Virus record (IMG/VR): IMGVR_UViG_3300037189_004619
Span: 1 to 26,046 of that record
Strand: one strand, 5' to 3'
Length of the DNA: 26,046 bases
Origin: a virus
In this document: positions 1-6,209 of the stretch, piece by piece
Layout of the letters: each line of letters opens with the position of its first letter
How positions within the stretch are numbered: position 1 is the first letter of the stretch
Program-made: the position numbers and the translations under genes
Notes under the pieces: model-generated
What the model was told of the DNA's origin: nothing
The model's database searches: none
Seen by the model: the letters and a program-made list of their open reading frames with translations, nothing else

Positions 1-65
1 CGTTCTGCGCTAGGTCTACTCAAGATGTAATTGACGAGTTCGCAAGGCTTGGCGTGACGATATGA
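1..65 (+). CDS. VRR-NUC-like nuclease, C-terminal end only (copy 1)
   Basis: An open frame enters from the left edge and stops at TGA 63-65. Only about 20 residues are visible, reading FCARSTQDVIDEF then ARLGVTI. They align without gaps to the last 20 residues of the VRR-NUC protein encoded at 1080-1424 (FVARSIDDVIKGF then AEYGIIL), sharing the A-R-S, D-V-I, F-A and G positions. I infer that a second VRR-NUC nuclease ends here. Its stop overlaps the next start as ATGA, exactly as at the other copy. The catalytic part lies outside the window, so the family assignment rests on this tail and on the matching downstream gene. Confidence 0.6.
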   Translation, partial: FCARSTQDVIDEFARLGVTI

Positions 66-298
66 GCGAAAGAATACTAGCAGAAACTAGACGGCGTGAA
101 TCCGAAAGACAAAAACGTGCCTATGAAGAATACGCCGATCAGCGCGATTCTTTAATGATCATGAAACAACTCCAAACACTAATCTACTCAATGAAGCTTA
201 ATGGTTTTAGATCTAAAAAAGTTCGCTTGCTTTATTGTGGAGCTATACTAGAACTAAATATAAAAGTTGAAACACAATACGGGGGCGACTGGTCTTGA
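62..298 (+). CDS. Small charged protein paired with VRR-NUC (copy 1, intact)
   Basis: This 78 aa protein belongs to no family I recognise. Residues 1-30 are strongly charged and probably helical (ILAETRRRE, then further R/K/E). The C-terminal half looks like beta strands and ends in Q-Y-G-G-D-W-S. The start is fixed by an ATGA overlap with the preceding VRR-NUC-like gene. A diverged relative of the same length sits behind the second VRR-NUC gene at 1421-1660, sharing the N-terminal ILxETRRRExER motif and a C-terminal QYG-WS. That repeated pairing suggests the two proteins work together, for example as a nuclease and an accessory or DNA-binding subunit. This is inference from context only. It is followed by a coupled TTG start for the next gene. 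Confidence 0.75.
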   Translation: MSERILAETRRRESERQKRAYEEYADQRDSLMIMKQLQTLIYSMKLNGFRSKKVRLLYCGAILELNIKVETQYGGDWS

Positions 299-414
299 AT
301 AATTTTAATGATTTTTTAGAACTTATGGGTATCTTGATTGTATCTGGCATGGCTGCTGGCACTGGCTTCATTATCGTTGTCGCTGTCGCATTCTGGCTCA
401 GAAATAATGAGTAG
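295..414 (+). CDS. 39 aa single-pass membrane peptide
   Basis: A TTG start overlaps the previous TGA as TTGA, and a GGGGG Shine-Dalgarno-like run lies about 9 nt upstream. The 39 aa product begins MNNFNDFLEL, then has one hydrophobic stretch at roughly residues 11-34 (GILIVSGMAAG, then IIVVAVAFW), and ends in a short polar tail RNNE. This is a typical one-segment inner-membrane peptide. The gene is short and starts with TTG, so standard gene finders may skip it. Its TAG stop lies just upstream of the HNH gene start. Function is unknown: holin-like or superinfection-type membrane roles are possible, but nothing here decides between them. Confidence 0.6.
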   Translation: MNNFNDFLELMGILIVSGMAAGTGFIIVVAVAFWLRNNE

Positions 415-424
415 GTTAAGCTAT

Positions 425-961
425 ATGCCATCTGGACATTACAAAAGAAAAACTAGGGACGAATATTTCTTTAGCAAAGTTGTTTTTATACCATTTCATT
501 CTTGCTGGGAGTGGATAGGTGGATTGGGCGAAAAAGGCTATGGAATTTTTTCAATAGGCAAAGGTAGCTTTATACACGCACACAGATATTCATACTCAAT
601 ACACAAAAATGAACCTAAAAGAGAAAATGTTATCATGCATAGTTGCGACAACCGATCTTGCGTTAATCCTTTGCACCTTACTGAAGGCACTCAAAAAGAA
701 AACATAAATGATGCTCAGGCTAAGGGTAGATTACCAAAAGCGTCAAAGACAAAAAAAATAAGGCTAAACACAAAAAAAAGAAATCTTGCCTGTTTGGTTA
801 ATATGGTCTGCGCTAACGGTCATGACTTAACAAAAGTGCCGTGGAAGTTTCAAAAAGATAAAAAACGAGGAATAACTTGCACAATGTGTGTAAAAATTTA
901 TAAGAGCAAGTACAAACAATTGAGAAAGGAGAAACTTTACAATGAGCAAAGCAAAAGCTAA
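425..961 (+). CDS. HNH endonuclease (HNH_3 family), free-standing
   Basis: This 178 aa protein has the HNH_3 layout of phage homing-type endonucleases. A CWEWIG motif lies near residues 27-32, a YGxFSI strand near 40-44 and A-H-R-Y-S-Y near 52-57. The active-site segment reads H72-S-C-D-N-R-S-C-V-N81-P-L-H84-L, followed by TQKENINDA. A C-terminal CxNGH (129-133) plus CxxC (152-155) resembles a small zinc ribbon. I chose the ATG at 425 because homologues often begin MPxGxYKR and AGGT sits 8 nt upstream. An ATG at 407, overlapping the membrane-peptide stop, would add six residues. It is related to the minus-strand HNH gene at 8852-9262. Such genes usually nick DNA and spread by gene conversion. 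Confidence 0.88.
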   Translation: MPSGHYKRKTRDEYFFSKVVFIPFHSCWEWIGGLGEKGYGIFSIGKGSFIHAHRYSYSIHKNEPKRENVIMHSCDNRSCVNPLHLTEGTQKENINDAQAKGRLPKASKTKKIRLNTKKRNLACLVNMVCANGHDLTKVPWKFQKDKKRGITCTMCVKIYKSKYKQLRKEKLYNEQSKS

Positions 962-986
962 GAAAAAACCAGCAAAAAAGAAGTAA
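942..986 (+). CDS. Possible 14 aa lysine-rich basic peptide
   Basis: An ATG preceded by AAAGGAG (10 nt spacing) opens a 14-codon frame that reads MSKAKAKKKPAKKK and then stops at TAA. It starts inside the last codons of the HNH gene, in another frame. Nine of 14 residues are lysine, and there is one proline. The product resembles a histone-like or nucleic-acid-binding tail. It may equally be an untranslated AT-rich stretch before the terminator. The good ribosome-binding site is the main argument for translation. It could also be the remnant of a longer gene cut by HNH insertion. Confidence 0.35.
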   Translation: MSKAKAKKKPAKKK

Positions 987-1003
987 TTCTAAACAAATTA
1001 TTT

Positions 1004-1046
1004 TAAAAAAAGGCTGAACTTGCACAACAGGTTCGGCTTTTTTTAT
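1004..1046 (+). terminator. Rho-independent terminator
   Basis: An A-rich run leads into GGCTGAAC (1012-1019), an 11 nt loop and GTTCGGCT (1031-1038), followed by a run of seven or more T. The arms pair through eight positions with two G-U wobbles and extend into A-T pairs. It lies after the HNH gene and basic peptide and before the VRR-NUC gene, so it separates the first accessory operon from the second. Confidence 0.8.
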
Positions 1047-1079
1047 TTCTTTTTTCTGTCACCGTGCTACCGATTAAGT

Positions 1080-1424
1080 ATGGGACAGCAAGAAAAAATT
1101 ATCGAAAATGCAATTTTAGAATACCTCTGGATGAAGGGGGTGTTTTGTTGGAAGCAGCAAACCATCGGGGTCTATGACTCAAAAAAGAAAACTTATCGAA
1201 AAAGATCAAAGTTTCAGTTAGCTGGGATTTCTGACATTCTAGGCATCCTTCCAAATGGGACCTTTTTCGCGATCGAAGTCAAAACGTTTGAACCAAAGAA
1301 ATACGCTTCCCCTGATCAAAAGGAATTCATAAAAAAAGTGAACGAGTGCTTCGGGGCCGCTTTCGTTGCCCGTTCTATCGACGACGTAATCAAAGGTTTC
1401 GCAGAATACGGGATTATACTATGA
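1080..1424 (+). CDS. VRR-NUC domain nuclease (copy 2)
   Basis: This 114 aa protein is a complete, minimal VRR-NUC nuclease of the PD-(D/E)xK superfamily, whose members cut branched or structured DNA. Visible catalytic signature: I-S-D52-I-L-G in the beta strand, P-N-G turn, A-I-E66-V-K68-T, and Q80 in S-P-D-Q-K-E-F. Basic residues at 35-44 could contact DNA. The ATG at 1080 fits the usual family N-terminus (QQEKIIENAILEYL). The open frame extends back to 1020, but that stretch is the terminator hairpin. The stop overlaps the next start as ATGA. Its place next to the terminase genes suggests a role in resolving DNA before packaging, which is inference. Confidence 0.88.
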   Translation: MGQQEKIIENAILEYLWMKGVFCWKQQTIGVYDSKKKTYRKRSKFQLAGISDILGILPNGTFFAIEVKTFEPKKYASPDQKEFIKKVNECFGAAFVARSIDDVIKGFAEYGIIL

Positions 1425-1660
1425 GCGACAAAATTCTGACCGAAACCCGTCGCCGAGAACAAGAACGAATGCGCATAGCTTAAGAAAAGCACCAAGATGC
1501 AAAAGATGCGATGGAACTGTACGAATCCATAAAGCAAGCAATAACGATGACAAAGCTTTACGGAAATGCCAAAAAACAGGAAGTGAACATCTACCTCATG
1601 GGTGCAAGCGTGACCCTAACGGTCGTCCCAGACCAATATGGCTTCATGGGATGGTCATAA
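1421..1660 (+). pseudogene. VRR-NUC partner gene copy 2, interrupted by an in-frame TAA
   Basis: Reading from the ATG that overlaps the VRR-NUC stop gives MSDKILTETRRREQERMRIA, then TAA at 1481-1483. The same frame then continues for 58 codons (EKHQDAKDAMEL through MGWS) to TAA 1658-1660. Total length is one codon longer than the intact paralogue at 62-298. The stop falls exactly where that protein has Tyr21 (TAT), so a single base change explains it. The rest of the frame still matches at the C-terminus (QYG, WS). It is therefore a recently interrupted gene, a read-through gene or a sequencing error. Re-initiation at ATG 1511 is possible but lacks a clear Shine-Dalgarno site. Confidence 0.75.
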
Positions 1661-1699
1661 AAATTTTCCTACAATACGAAAAATTTTCTGCTATACAAT
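1659..1699 (+). promoter_or_regulatory. Repeated AAAAATTTTC boxes with TACAAT motifs before terS
   Basis: AAAAATTTTC occurs at 1659-1668 and again at 1679-1688, exactly 20 bp apart. TACAAT, one mismatch from the -10 consensus, follows each copy (1670-1675 and 1694-1699). There is no convincing -35 box. The second TACAAT lies 7 nt before the terS ATG, which also lacks a Shine-Dalgarno site, so a very short leader or leaderless transcript is possible. A protein-binding or packaging-related site is an alternative reading. Confidence 0.4.
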
Positions 1700-1705
1700 T
1701 AATCT

Positions 1706-2125
1706 ATGAGCAGAACAGGCAGACCAAATAAAAATATAAACATGACCATGGTTGAAAACCTAGTTCAGTTCGGATGCAAAATTGATTTCATAGCCTATGA
1801 ACTTGCTAGGGACAACGGGATTGCAAAACCAGACAAAAAAGATATTTATAACTATTCCAAAACATTAACGCGCAAATTAAATAGAGAGTTCGGAATGAAT
1901 TTTGTGCAGTATCGTGATTTTTTTAAAGACAAATTAAAGTCCACTGCATGGAAAGTTTATCTTGATGAATCAATAAATAAACGTAATCCAAGGCTAATTA
2001 AAGATTTAATGGATAGATTAGATGGAAAACCACAAGATTCTTTAAAATTATCAGGTGACCCAAGTAGCCCGATCACAACCGACAGCAACATCACTATTGA
2101 ATTTGTAGATAAAAAGATCGAATAA
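1706..2125 (+). CDS. terS: Terminase small subunit (putative)
   Basis: This 139 aa protein lies one base before the large terminase gene and has the layout of a small terminase. A basic start (MSRTGRPNKNI) leads into predicted helices at about 12-60, suited to binding the packaging site. A basic helix follows at about 70-105, then the tail LMDRLDGKPQDSLKLSGDP, a phrase seen in many small subunits. The last ~25 residues (SNITIEFVDKKIE) would reach the large subunit. The small subunit recognises the pac or cos site and regulates the motor. No Shine-Dalgarno site precedes the ATG. The assignment rests on position, length and the C-terminal signature. Confidence 0.75.
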   Translation: MSRTGRPNKNINMTMVENLVQFGCKIDFIAYELARDNGIAKPDKKDIYNYSKTLTRKLNREFGMNFVQYRDFFKDKLKSTAWKVYLDESINKRNPRLIKDLMDRLDGKPQDSLKLSGDPSSPITTDSNITIEFVDKKIE

Positions 2126-2126
2126 A

Positions 2127-3332
2127 ATGAAGCTGCAACTACCTAAGTACGCCAAGGCTTTATTCGAAAAAAAGCGTTTCAAGGTTTTGTACGGTGGTCG
2201 GGGTAGTTCTAAGTCATACACGATTGCCAGAATTTTATTGCTTGAAGGATTTAGGCGCAGGATCAGGGTTCTTTGTGCGCGTGAGTTTCAGAACTCTATT
2301 TCAGAATCAGTTCATTTTTTGTTGGTTCAGGAAATCAATGCACTTGGGCTTTCCGGAAATTACAACATTACGAATTCAAGCATTTCAGGGATCAACGGGA
2401 CAGAGTTCATTTTTAAAGGTGTAAGGCATAACGTACAAAGCATAAAGTCGATGACTGGACTTACCCATCTTTGGATTGAAGAAGCCCAAACCATTTCGCA
2501 AGCATCATGGGACGTGCTTACGCCTACGATCAGGGAACCGGAGTCAGAAATTTGGCTGTCGTTTAATCCGGACGGTGAGGACGATCCTGTTTACAGTATG
2601 TTCATAACCAAAGAAGGTGAACCAATACAGCGCGACGATGCGGTCACCATAAAAGTGAACTGGATGGACAATCCTTTTTTCCCTGACGTGCTTCGAAAAG
2701 AAAAAGAATACTTGTATTCGGTAAACCCAGAACTGGCCGATCATATTTGGGGCGGTAAGTGCCGAACTCATTCCGATGCACAAATATTTAAACACAAATG
2801 GGTCGTGCGTGATTTCGAACCTGATGCAACCATGGACGGGCCTTACTTCGGAGCCGACTGGGGATTTTCTGTCGATCCGACTACACTTGTAAAAGTTTAT
2901 GTCAACCGGACAAATCGCGAACTTTTGATAAGATATGCCGAATTTGGCTACGGTGTCGAATTAGACGATATTCCTAAAATGTTCGATAAAGTCCCACAAT
3001 CTAGGCAGTTTTTGATTCGAGCCGATAGCGCACGACCCGAAACAATCTCATACGTCGGCCGAAAAGGTTTTAACATCACTGCTGTCGATAAATGGAAGGG
3101 ATCAGTCGAGGACGGTGTCGAATGGCTTAAGTCTTTTGAAAAGATCGTAATTCACCCATCATGTGAAAAGATGATTCAAGAAGCTAAAAATTATTCGTAC
3201 AAAGTGGATCGACTCACGCAAGATGTTCAGGTAGAAATAGTCGACGCTTACAATCACGGATGGGATGCAGTGCGATATGCTTATGATCCATTAATCCAAG
3301 CTGGATCGGCAAGCATTTTAAGCGTACTTTAA
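2127..3332 (+). CDS. terL: Terminase large subunit (PBSX/Terminase_3 type)
   Basis: The ATP-driven packaging motor and headful nuclease, 401 aa and complete. Walker A is G-G-R-G-S-S-K-S at 23-30. The Walker B region is L-W-I-E-E at 115-119, followed by a coupling-like S-F-N-P at 145-148. The RNase-H-like nuclease domain has F-G-A-D244-W-G, I-R-A-D300-S-A and H-G-W-D380-A-V-R-Y, three acidic positions expected to hold metal. All key residues are present. The start follows the small subunit stop by one base, so translation is probably coupled. A short gap with AAGGGG leads into the portal gene. Confidence 0.95.
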   Translation: MKLQLPKYAKALFEKKRFKVLYGGRGSSKSYTIARILLLEGFRRRIRVLCAREFQNSISESVHFLLVQEINALGLSGNYNITNSSISGINGTEFIFKGVRHNVQSIKSMTGLTHLWIEEAQTISQASWDVLTPTIREPESEIWLSFNPDGEDDPVYSMFITKEGEPIQRDDAVTIKVNWMDNPFFPDVLRKEKEYLYSVNPELADHIWGGKCRTHSDAQIFKHKWVVRDFEPDATMDGPYFGADWGFSVDPTTLVKVYVNRTNRELLIRYAEFGYGVELDDIPKMFDKVPQSRQFLIRADSARPETISYVGRKGFNITAVDKWKGSVEDGVEWLKSFEKIVIHPSCEKMIQEAKNYSYKVDRLTQDVQVEIVDAYNHGWDAVRYAYDPLIQAGSASILSVL

Positions 3333-3348
3333 AAATAAGGGGATACGA

Positions 3349-4794
3349 ATGACGACAAAAAAGATTAACGAAAAAGTTCCGTTTCCAAAAACTAAGGCAT
3401 CTGCACCTAAGAAACAAAAAGTTTCAAATGATTCAGGTCAGATCAGTAACGGGTTAACGGACGCGATCCTTGGCTATACTCCGGGCGGCTCTGGCGTTCA
3501 GCTGTCGCAGCTTGATACCCTATTTAAAAATAACCGCTGGTACATGATTTCAAACATGCGGCAGCTTTTATCCGAAATTTACGTCGAGCATGGATTGATT
3601 CAGACAGTGGTAGATGTGCCTGTAGACGATGGCTTGCGCGGTGGAGTCGACATTCGATCAAAACAGCTTTCGGCCGAACAGGTCGAACAGCTTCAAATTT
3701 ACGTTAAACGCCAAAATATCATGTTCAACACCGTTGGACAGGCGTTAAAGTGGAATCGACTCTATGGCGGGGCAGGGATCGTAATTATCACTGATCAAGA
3801 TCCGAGCACACCATTAGACCTAAATGCTATTAAACCAGATTCATCATTAGAATTCCGCGCCGTAGATATGTGGGAGTTATTCTGGGATAAGCAATCAACC
3901 GAAGGCTACGACGTTACGGTTCAGGAGCATTCGTTCGAGTATTATTCTTACTACGGAACAAAACTTCATCGTTCGCGCGTTTTAAGAATGAAAGGGCTTA
4001 CCGCTCCATCATTTATTCGACCACGACTACGCGGATGGGGCTATTCTGTAGTTGAATCAATGGTTAGATCCATCAATCAATATTTAAAAGCCAATGACCT
4101 ATCATTTGAAGTATTGGATGAATTTAAAATCGACGTATTTAAAATCAAAGGACTAACCCAAACGCTTTTATCTGCAAATGGAACGCAACAAGTCCAAAAA
4201 CGGGTTGCATTAACTAATCAACAAAAGAATTACCAGAATGCTATAACTATGGATGCAGAAGATGACTACATCCAGAAACAATTAACGTTCGCAGGTCTAG
4301 CCGATACTATGCAAGAGATCCGACTGCAGATCGCAGCCGATATGCGCATGCCTCAGTCTAAGCTATTCGGTGAATCCGCTACCGGTTTCGGCGGAGGACA
4401 AGATTCAATCGAAAACTACAACGCAATGGTCGAGGCACAGGTTCGAGAAAAAGCAGAGTATGAGATCCTACGCATCCTTGAAATTTCATGTCAAAAATTA
4501 TTCGGGTTTATCCCCGACGACTTAACAATCAAATTTAAAACGCTTCGAGTGCTAACCGCTGACCAAGAAGAAACAGTTAAAACTCAAAAATTTAACCGCC
4601 TTTATCAAGCCGTTACTGCCAACCTAATCACTCATGAACAATTCGTAAACGCTGTAAACGCCGAACAATTACTTGGAATTCAGCTCGACGTAAATGAAAT
4701 GACTCTTGCTGATGAAATCGGAACCGAAGACGTTGCAGCCGAAGACGGGCAACCCATTAACGAACCCGATAAACAAGCGTCAAAAAAAGAGTAG
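3349..4794 (+). CDS. Portal protein (DUF1073 / Phage_portal_3 type)
   Basis: This 481 aa protein forms the dodecameric channel through which DNA enters and leaves the head. It has the family order: a polar lysine-rich start, NNRWYMISNMRQLLSEIY near 63-80, VDVPVDDGLRGGVDI near 92-106, a crown/wing region including LKWNRLYGGAGIVII, and the conserved MRMPQSKLFGESATGFGGGQ near 334-353. An acidic tail (residues ~455-481) follows. AAGGGG lies 7 nt before the ATG. Some databases label this family 'anti-CBASS Acb1' because of fused relatives. I see no phosphodiesterase motif here and regard this as a plain portal. Confidence 0.9.
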   Translation: MTTKKINEKVPFPKTKASAPKKQKVSNDSGQISNGLTDAILGYTPGGSGVQLSQLDTLFKNNRWYMISNMRQLLSEIYVEHGLIQTVVDVPVDDGLRGGVDIRSKQLSAEQVEQLQIYVKRQNIMFNTVGQALKWNRLYGGAGIVIITDQDPSTPLDLNAIKPDSSLEFRAVDMWELFWDKQSTEGYDVTVQEHSFEYYSYYGTKLHRSRVLRMKGLTAPSFIRPRLRGWGYSVVESMVRSINQYLKANDLSFEVLDEFKIDVFKIKGLTQTLLSANGTQQVQKRVALTNQQKNYQNAITMDAEDDYIQKQLTFAGLADTMQEIRLQIAADMRMPQSKLFGESATGFGGGQDSIENYNAMVEAQVREKAEYEILRILEISCQKLFGFIPDDLTIKFKTLRVLTADQEETVKTQKFNRLYQAVTANLITHEQFVNAVNAEQLLGIQLDVNEMTLADEIGTEDVAAEDGQPINEPDKQASKKE

Positions 4795-4804
4795 AAAATT
4801 TTTC

Positions 4805-4821
4805 TCAACGTGTTACGTTGA
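4805..4821. promoter_or_regulatory. Perfect 17 bp palindrome, candidate operator
   Basis: TCAACGT, a GTT spacer and ACGTTGA form a perfect inverted repeat with 7 bp arms in the 44 bp gap between the portal gene and the Fis-like HTH gene. No T-run follows, so it is not a terminator. TTGACA at 4818-4823 matches a -35 box but I find no -10 at proper spacing. The site may be bound by the HTH protein encoded 18 bp downstream. Confidence 0.45.
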
Positions 4822-4838
4822 CACCATAGGGGTAATTT

Positions 4839-5087
4839 ATGATTAATTGGCAGATAGGCGTTACGCTTGATGAAGTTGAAAAGCAGGTAATTTTAGCTGC
4901 GCTTCAGTTTTTTCATGGCAATAAAACTAAAGCAGCCGAAGCATTAGGCATTACCTCACGAACAATTCAAAATAAATTGAATTTTTATAATGGGGTTAAA
5001 AATGAACCAGAAGAAGATAATACCGAATCCAATTCTCAAGATGGGCCGGAACGATCCTTGTCCATGCGGAAGCATAAAAAAGTTTAA
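4839..5087 (+). CDS. Small Fis-type helix-turn-helix DNA-binding protein
   Basis: The 82 aa product holds one HTH_8 (Fis/NtrC C-terminal) domain at about residues 10-51. L-D-E-V-E-K leads to I-L-A-A-L, then G-N-K-T-K-A-A-E-A-L-G-I-T and the recognition helix S-R-T-I-Q-N-K-L. AGGGG lies about 6 nt before the ATG. The family binds DNA as a dimer and can bend it or regulate transcription. A DNA-binding regulator between portal and Mu F-like genes is unusual. The tail after ~residue 55 overlaps the SEC-C gene in another frame and looks unstructured, so that part may carry little function. The palindrome just upstream is a candidate target, which is inference. Confidence 0.75.
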   Translation: MINWQIGVTLDEVEKQVILAALQFFHGNKTKAAEALGITSRTIQNKLNFYNGVKNEPEEDNTESNSQDGPERSLSMRKHKKV

Positions 5088-5310
5088 ACACTGCTGTTTG
5101 CCTACGATGCCACTTTATATTGATTCAATGGTTGTATTCGACGAAGCAAAACTATTAGGTCATATCCATGCATCGGCTTTCGAAAAGTTTTGCATTCAAA
5201 CTAAAAGATTTTTTGTAAGGTTAAAACAATGGCAATTAAAACATTCCTTCCTATCGTTGAAAAAGAATCTGACTACAAAGACATTCAAGAAGAAATCATT
5301 CTTGTTTTAA
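5002..5310 (+). CDS. SEC-C zinc-motif protein
   Basis: The 102 aa frame carries a full SEC-C motif at about residues 15-33 (GRNDPCPCGSIKKFKHCC) with C20, C22, C31 and/or H30/C32 as zinc ligands. SEC-C motifs occur at the end of SecA and on many small adaptor proteins. The ATG at 5002 has GGGG 6 nt upstream; another ATG at 4990 would add four residues. Both ends overlap other genes: 86 nt with the HTH gene and 82 nt with the Mu F-like gene. The C-terminal ~27 residues are K/F/L-rich and read like a shadow of the next gene. Function in the phage is unknown. Confidence 0.65.
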   Translation: MNQKKIIPNPILKMGRNDPCPCGSIKKFKHCCLPTMPLYIDSMVVFDEAKLLGHIHASAFEKFCIQTKRFFVRLKQWQLKHSFLSLKKNLTTKTFKKKSFLF

Positions 5311-6185
5311 AGGAAGCGATCTACGCTCCGCTTGTTTCGATTCTTAAAAAGCCAGTAAAGTTTAAAAACGCATCCGATAACTTGGCTATGGCTATCATGT
5401 CCGGGCAGGTCGTATTTAATCGCGGTTCTTTTACGGGCACATTTAATTCAAAAATATCAGCCGAACTTCGATCAATCGGAGCTAAGTGGGACAACGCAAA
5501 GAAATGCTATAAACTTTCGTCATCGGATTTACCGCTCGACGTTCGCCTGTCCGTTTCACTCGCTAAAGCCAAGGCTGACGAAACACTAAATAAGCTAGAT
5601 CAATTACTTTTAAAATTAGATCCAAAAGCTATTGCAGAGCGTGTTAATGTTGCACCGCTCATAGATAAAACAATGTACCGATACGAAAAAGACTTTAAAA
5701 AAACCGTAGAAAGTATTTCCGTAAAAGCAAATTTAACCGCCGAACAAATGGCAGAGTTTAACAAAACCTATACCGATAATCTTCGACTCTACATCGCGGA
5801 CTTTGTTGAAAAGGAAACGGCCGAACTTCGCAAGAACATGAAGAAACGCGCACTATCAGGCTTTAGGTCGGAATCCGCAATTCAGGAAATTCAGAAAAGC
5901 TACGGAGTAAGCTACAATAAAGCCAAGTTTCTGGCACGACAGGAAACATCACTTGCATTATCTGCCTTTAGGGAAACCAGATACAAGTCCGTTGGTTTAA
6001 ACAAATACAAATGGAAATGCGTTGCCGGTTCACCACTGCATCCCGTTCGATCTATGCATAAAATCCACGACGGAAAAATTTTCTCTTGGGATAAGCCACC
6101 CGTAGTAAACGACAAGGGCGATAGAAAAAACCCAGGCGAAGACTATAACTGTCGATGTGTTGCAATTCCTATTGTTGAATTTTAG
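5229..6185 (+). CDS. Mu gpF-like head morphogenesis protein
   Basis: This 318 aa minor head protein carries a Mu F-like domain in its C-terminal third. Signature: A-R-Q-E-T near 237-241, then W-K-C near 262, H-P-V-R near 271, H-x-I-H-D-G-K-I-F-S-W-D near 277-289, and Y-N-C-R-C-V-A-I-P near 307-315. The family sits with the portal, is thought to be packaged in the procapsid and helps head assembly. The N-terminal two thirds are mainly helical. TAAGG lies 8 nt before the ATG. The first 82 nt overlap the SEC-C frame, and a stop at 5202-5204 prevents a start further upstream than that. Confidence 0.88.
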   Translation: MAIKTFLPIVEKESDYKDIQEEIILVLKEAIYAPLVSILKKPVKFKNASDNLAMAIMSGQVVFNRGSFTGTFNSKISAELRSIGAKWDNAKKCYKLSSSDLPLDVRLSVSLAKAKADETLNKLDQLLLKLDPKAIAERVNVAPLIDKTMYRYEKDFKKTVESISVKANLTAEQMAEFNKTYTDNLRLYIADFVEKETAELRKNMKKRALSGFRSESAIQEIQKSYGVSYNKAKFLARQETSLALSAFRETRYKSVGLNKYKWKCVAGSPLHPVRSMHKIHDGKIFSWDKPPVVNDKGDRKNPGEDYNCRCVAIPIVEF

Positions 6186-6209
6186 GTTTCGTGATGTCAT
6201 CCTGAAACA

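Noticed and set aside
338-424. N-terminal extension of the HNH frame back to 338
   Set aside because: It runs through the 39 aa membrane peptide in another frame, gives a low-complexity leucine/serine stretch, and lacks a ribosome-binding site. Start at 425 (or 407) fits HNH relatives.
1020-1079. N-terminal extension of the VRR-NUC gene to 1020
   Set aside because: The stretch overlaps the terminator hairpin and its T-run and encodes phenylalanine-rich filler. The family N-terminus begins at 1080.
3349-4794. Anti-CBASS nuclease (Acb1) function for the portal-family protein
   Set aside because: Some databases attach this label to the family, but I see only portal landmarks and no paired HxT/HxS phosphodiesterase motifs.
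4818-4846. Sigma70 promoter using TTGACA at 4818-4823
   Set aside because: No -10 hexamer at 16-18 bp; the closest AT-rich hexamers are at wrong spacing or within the coding start.
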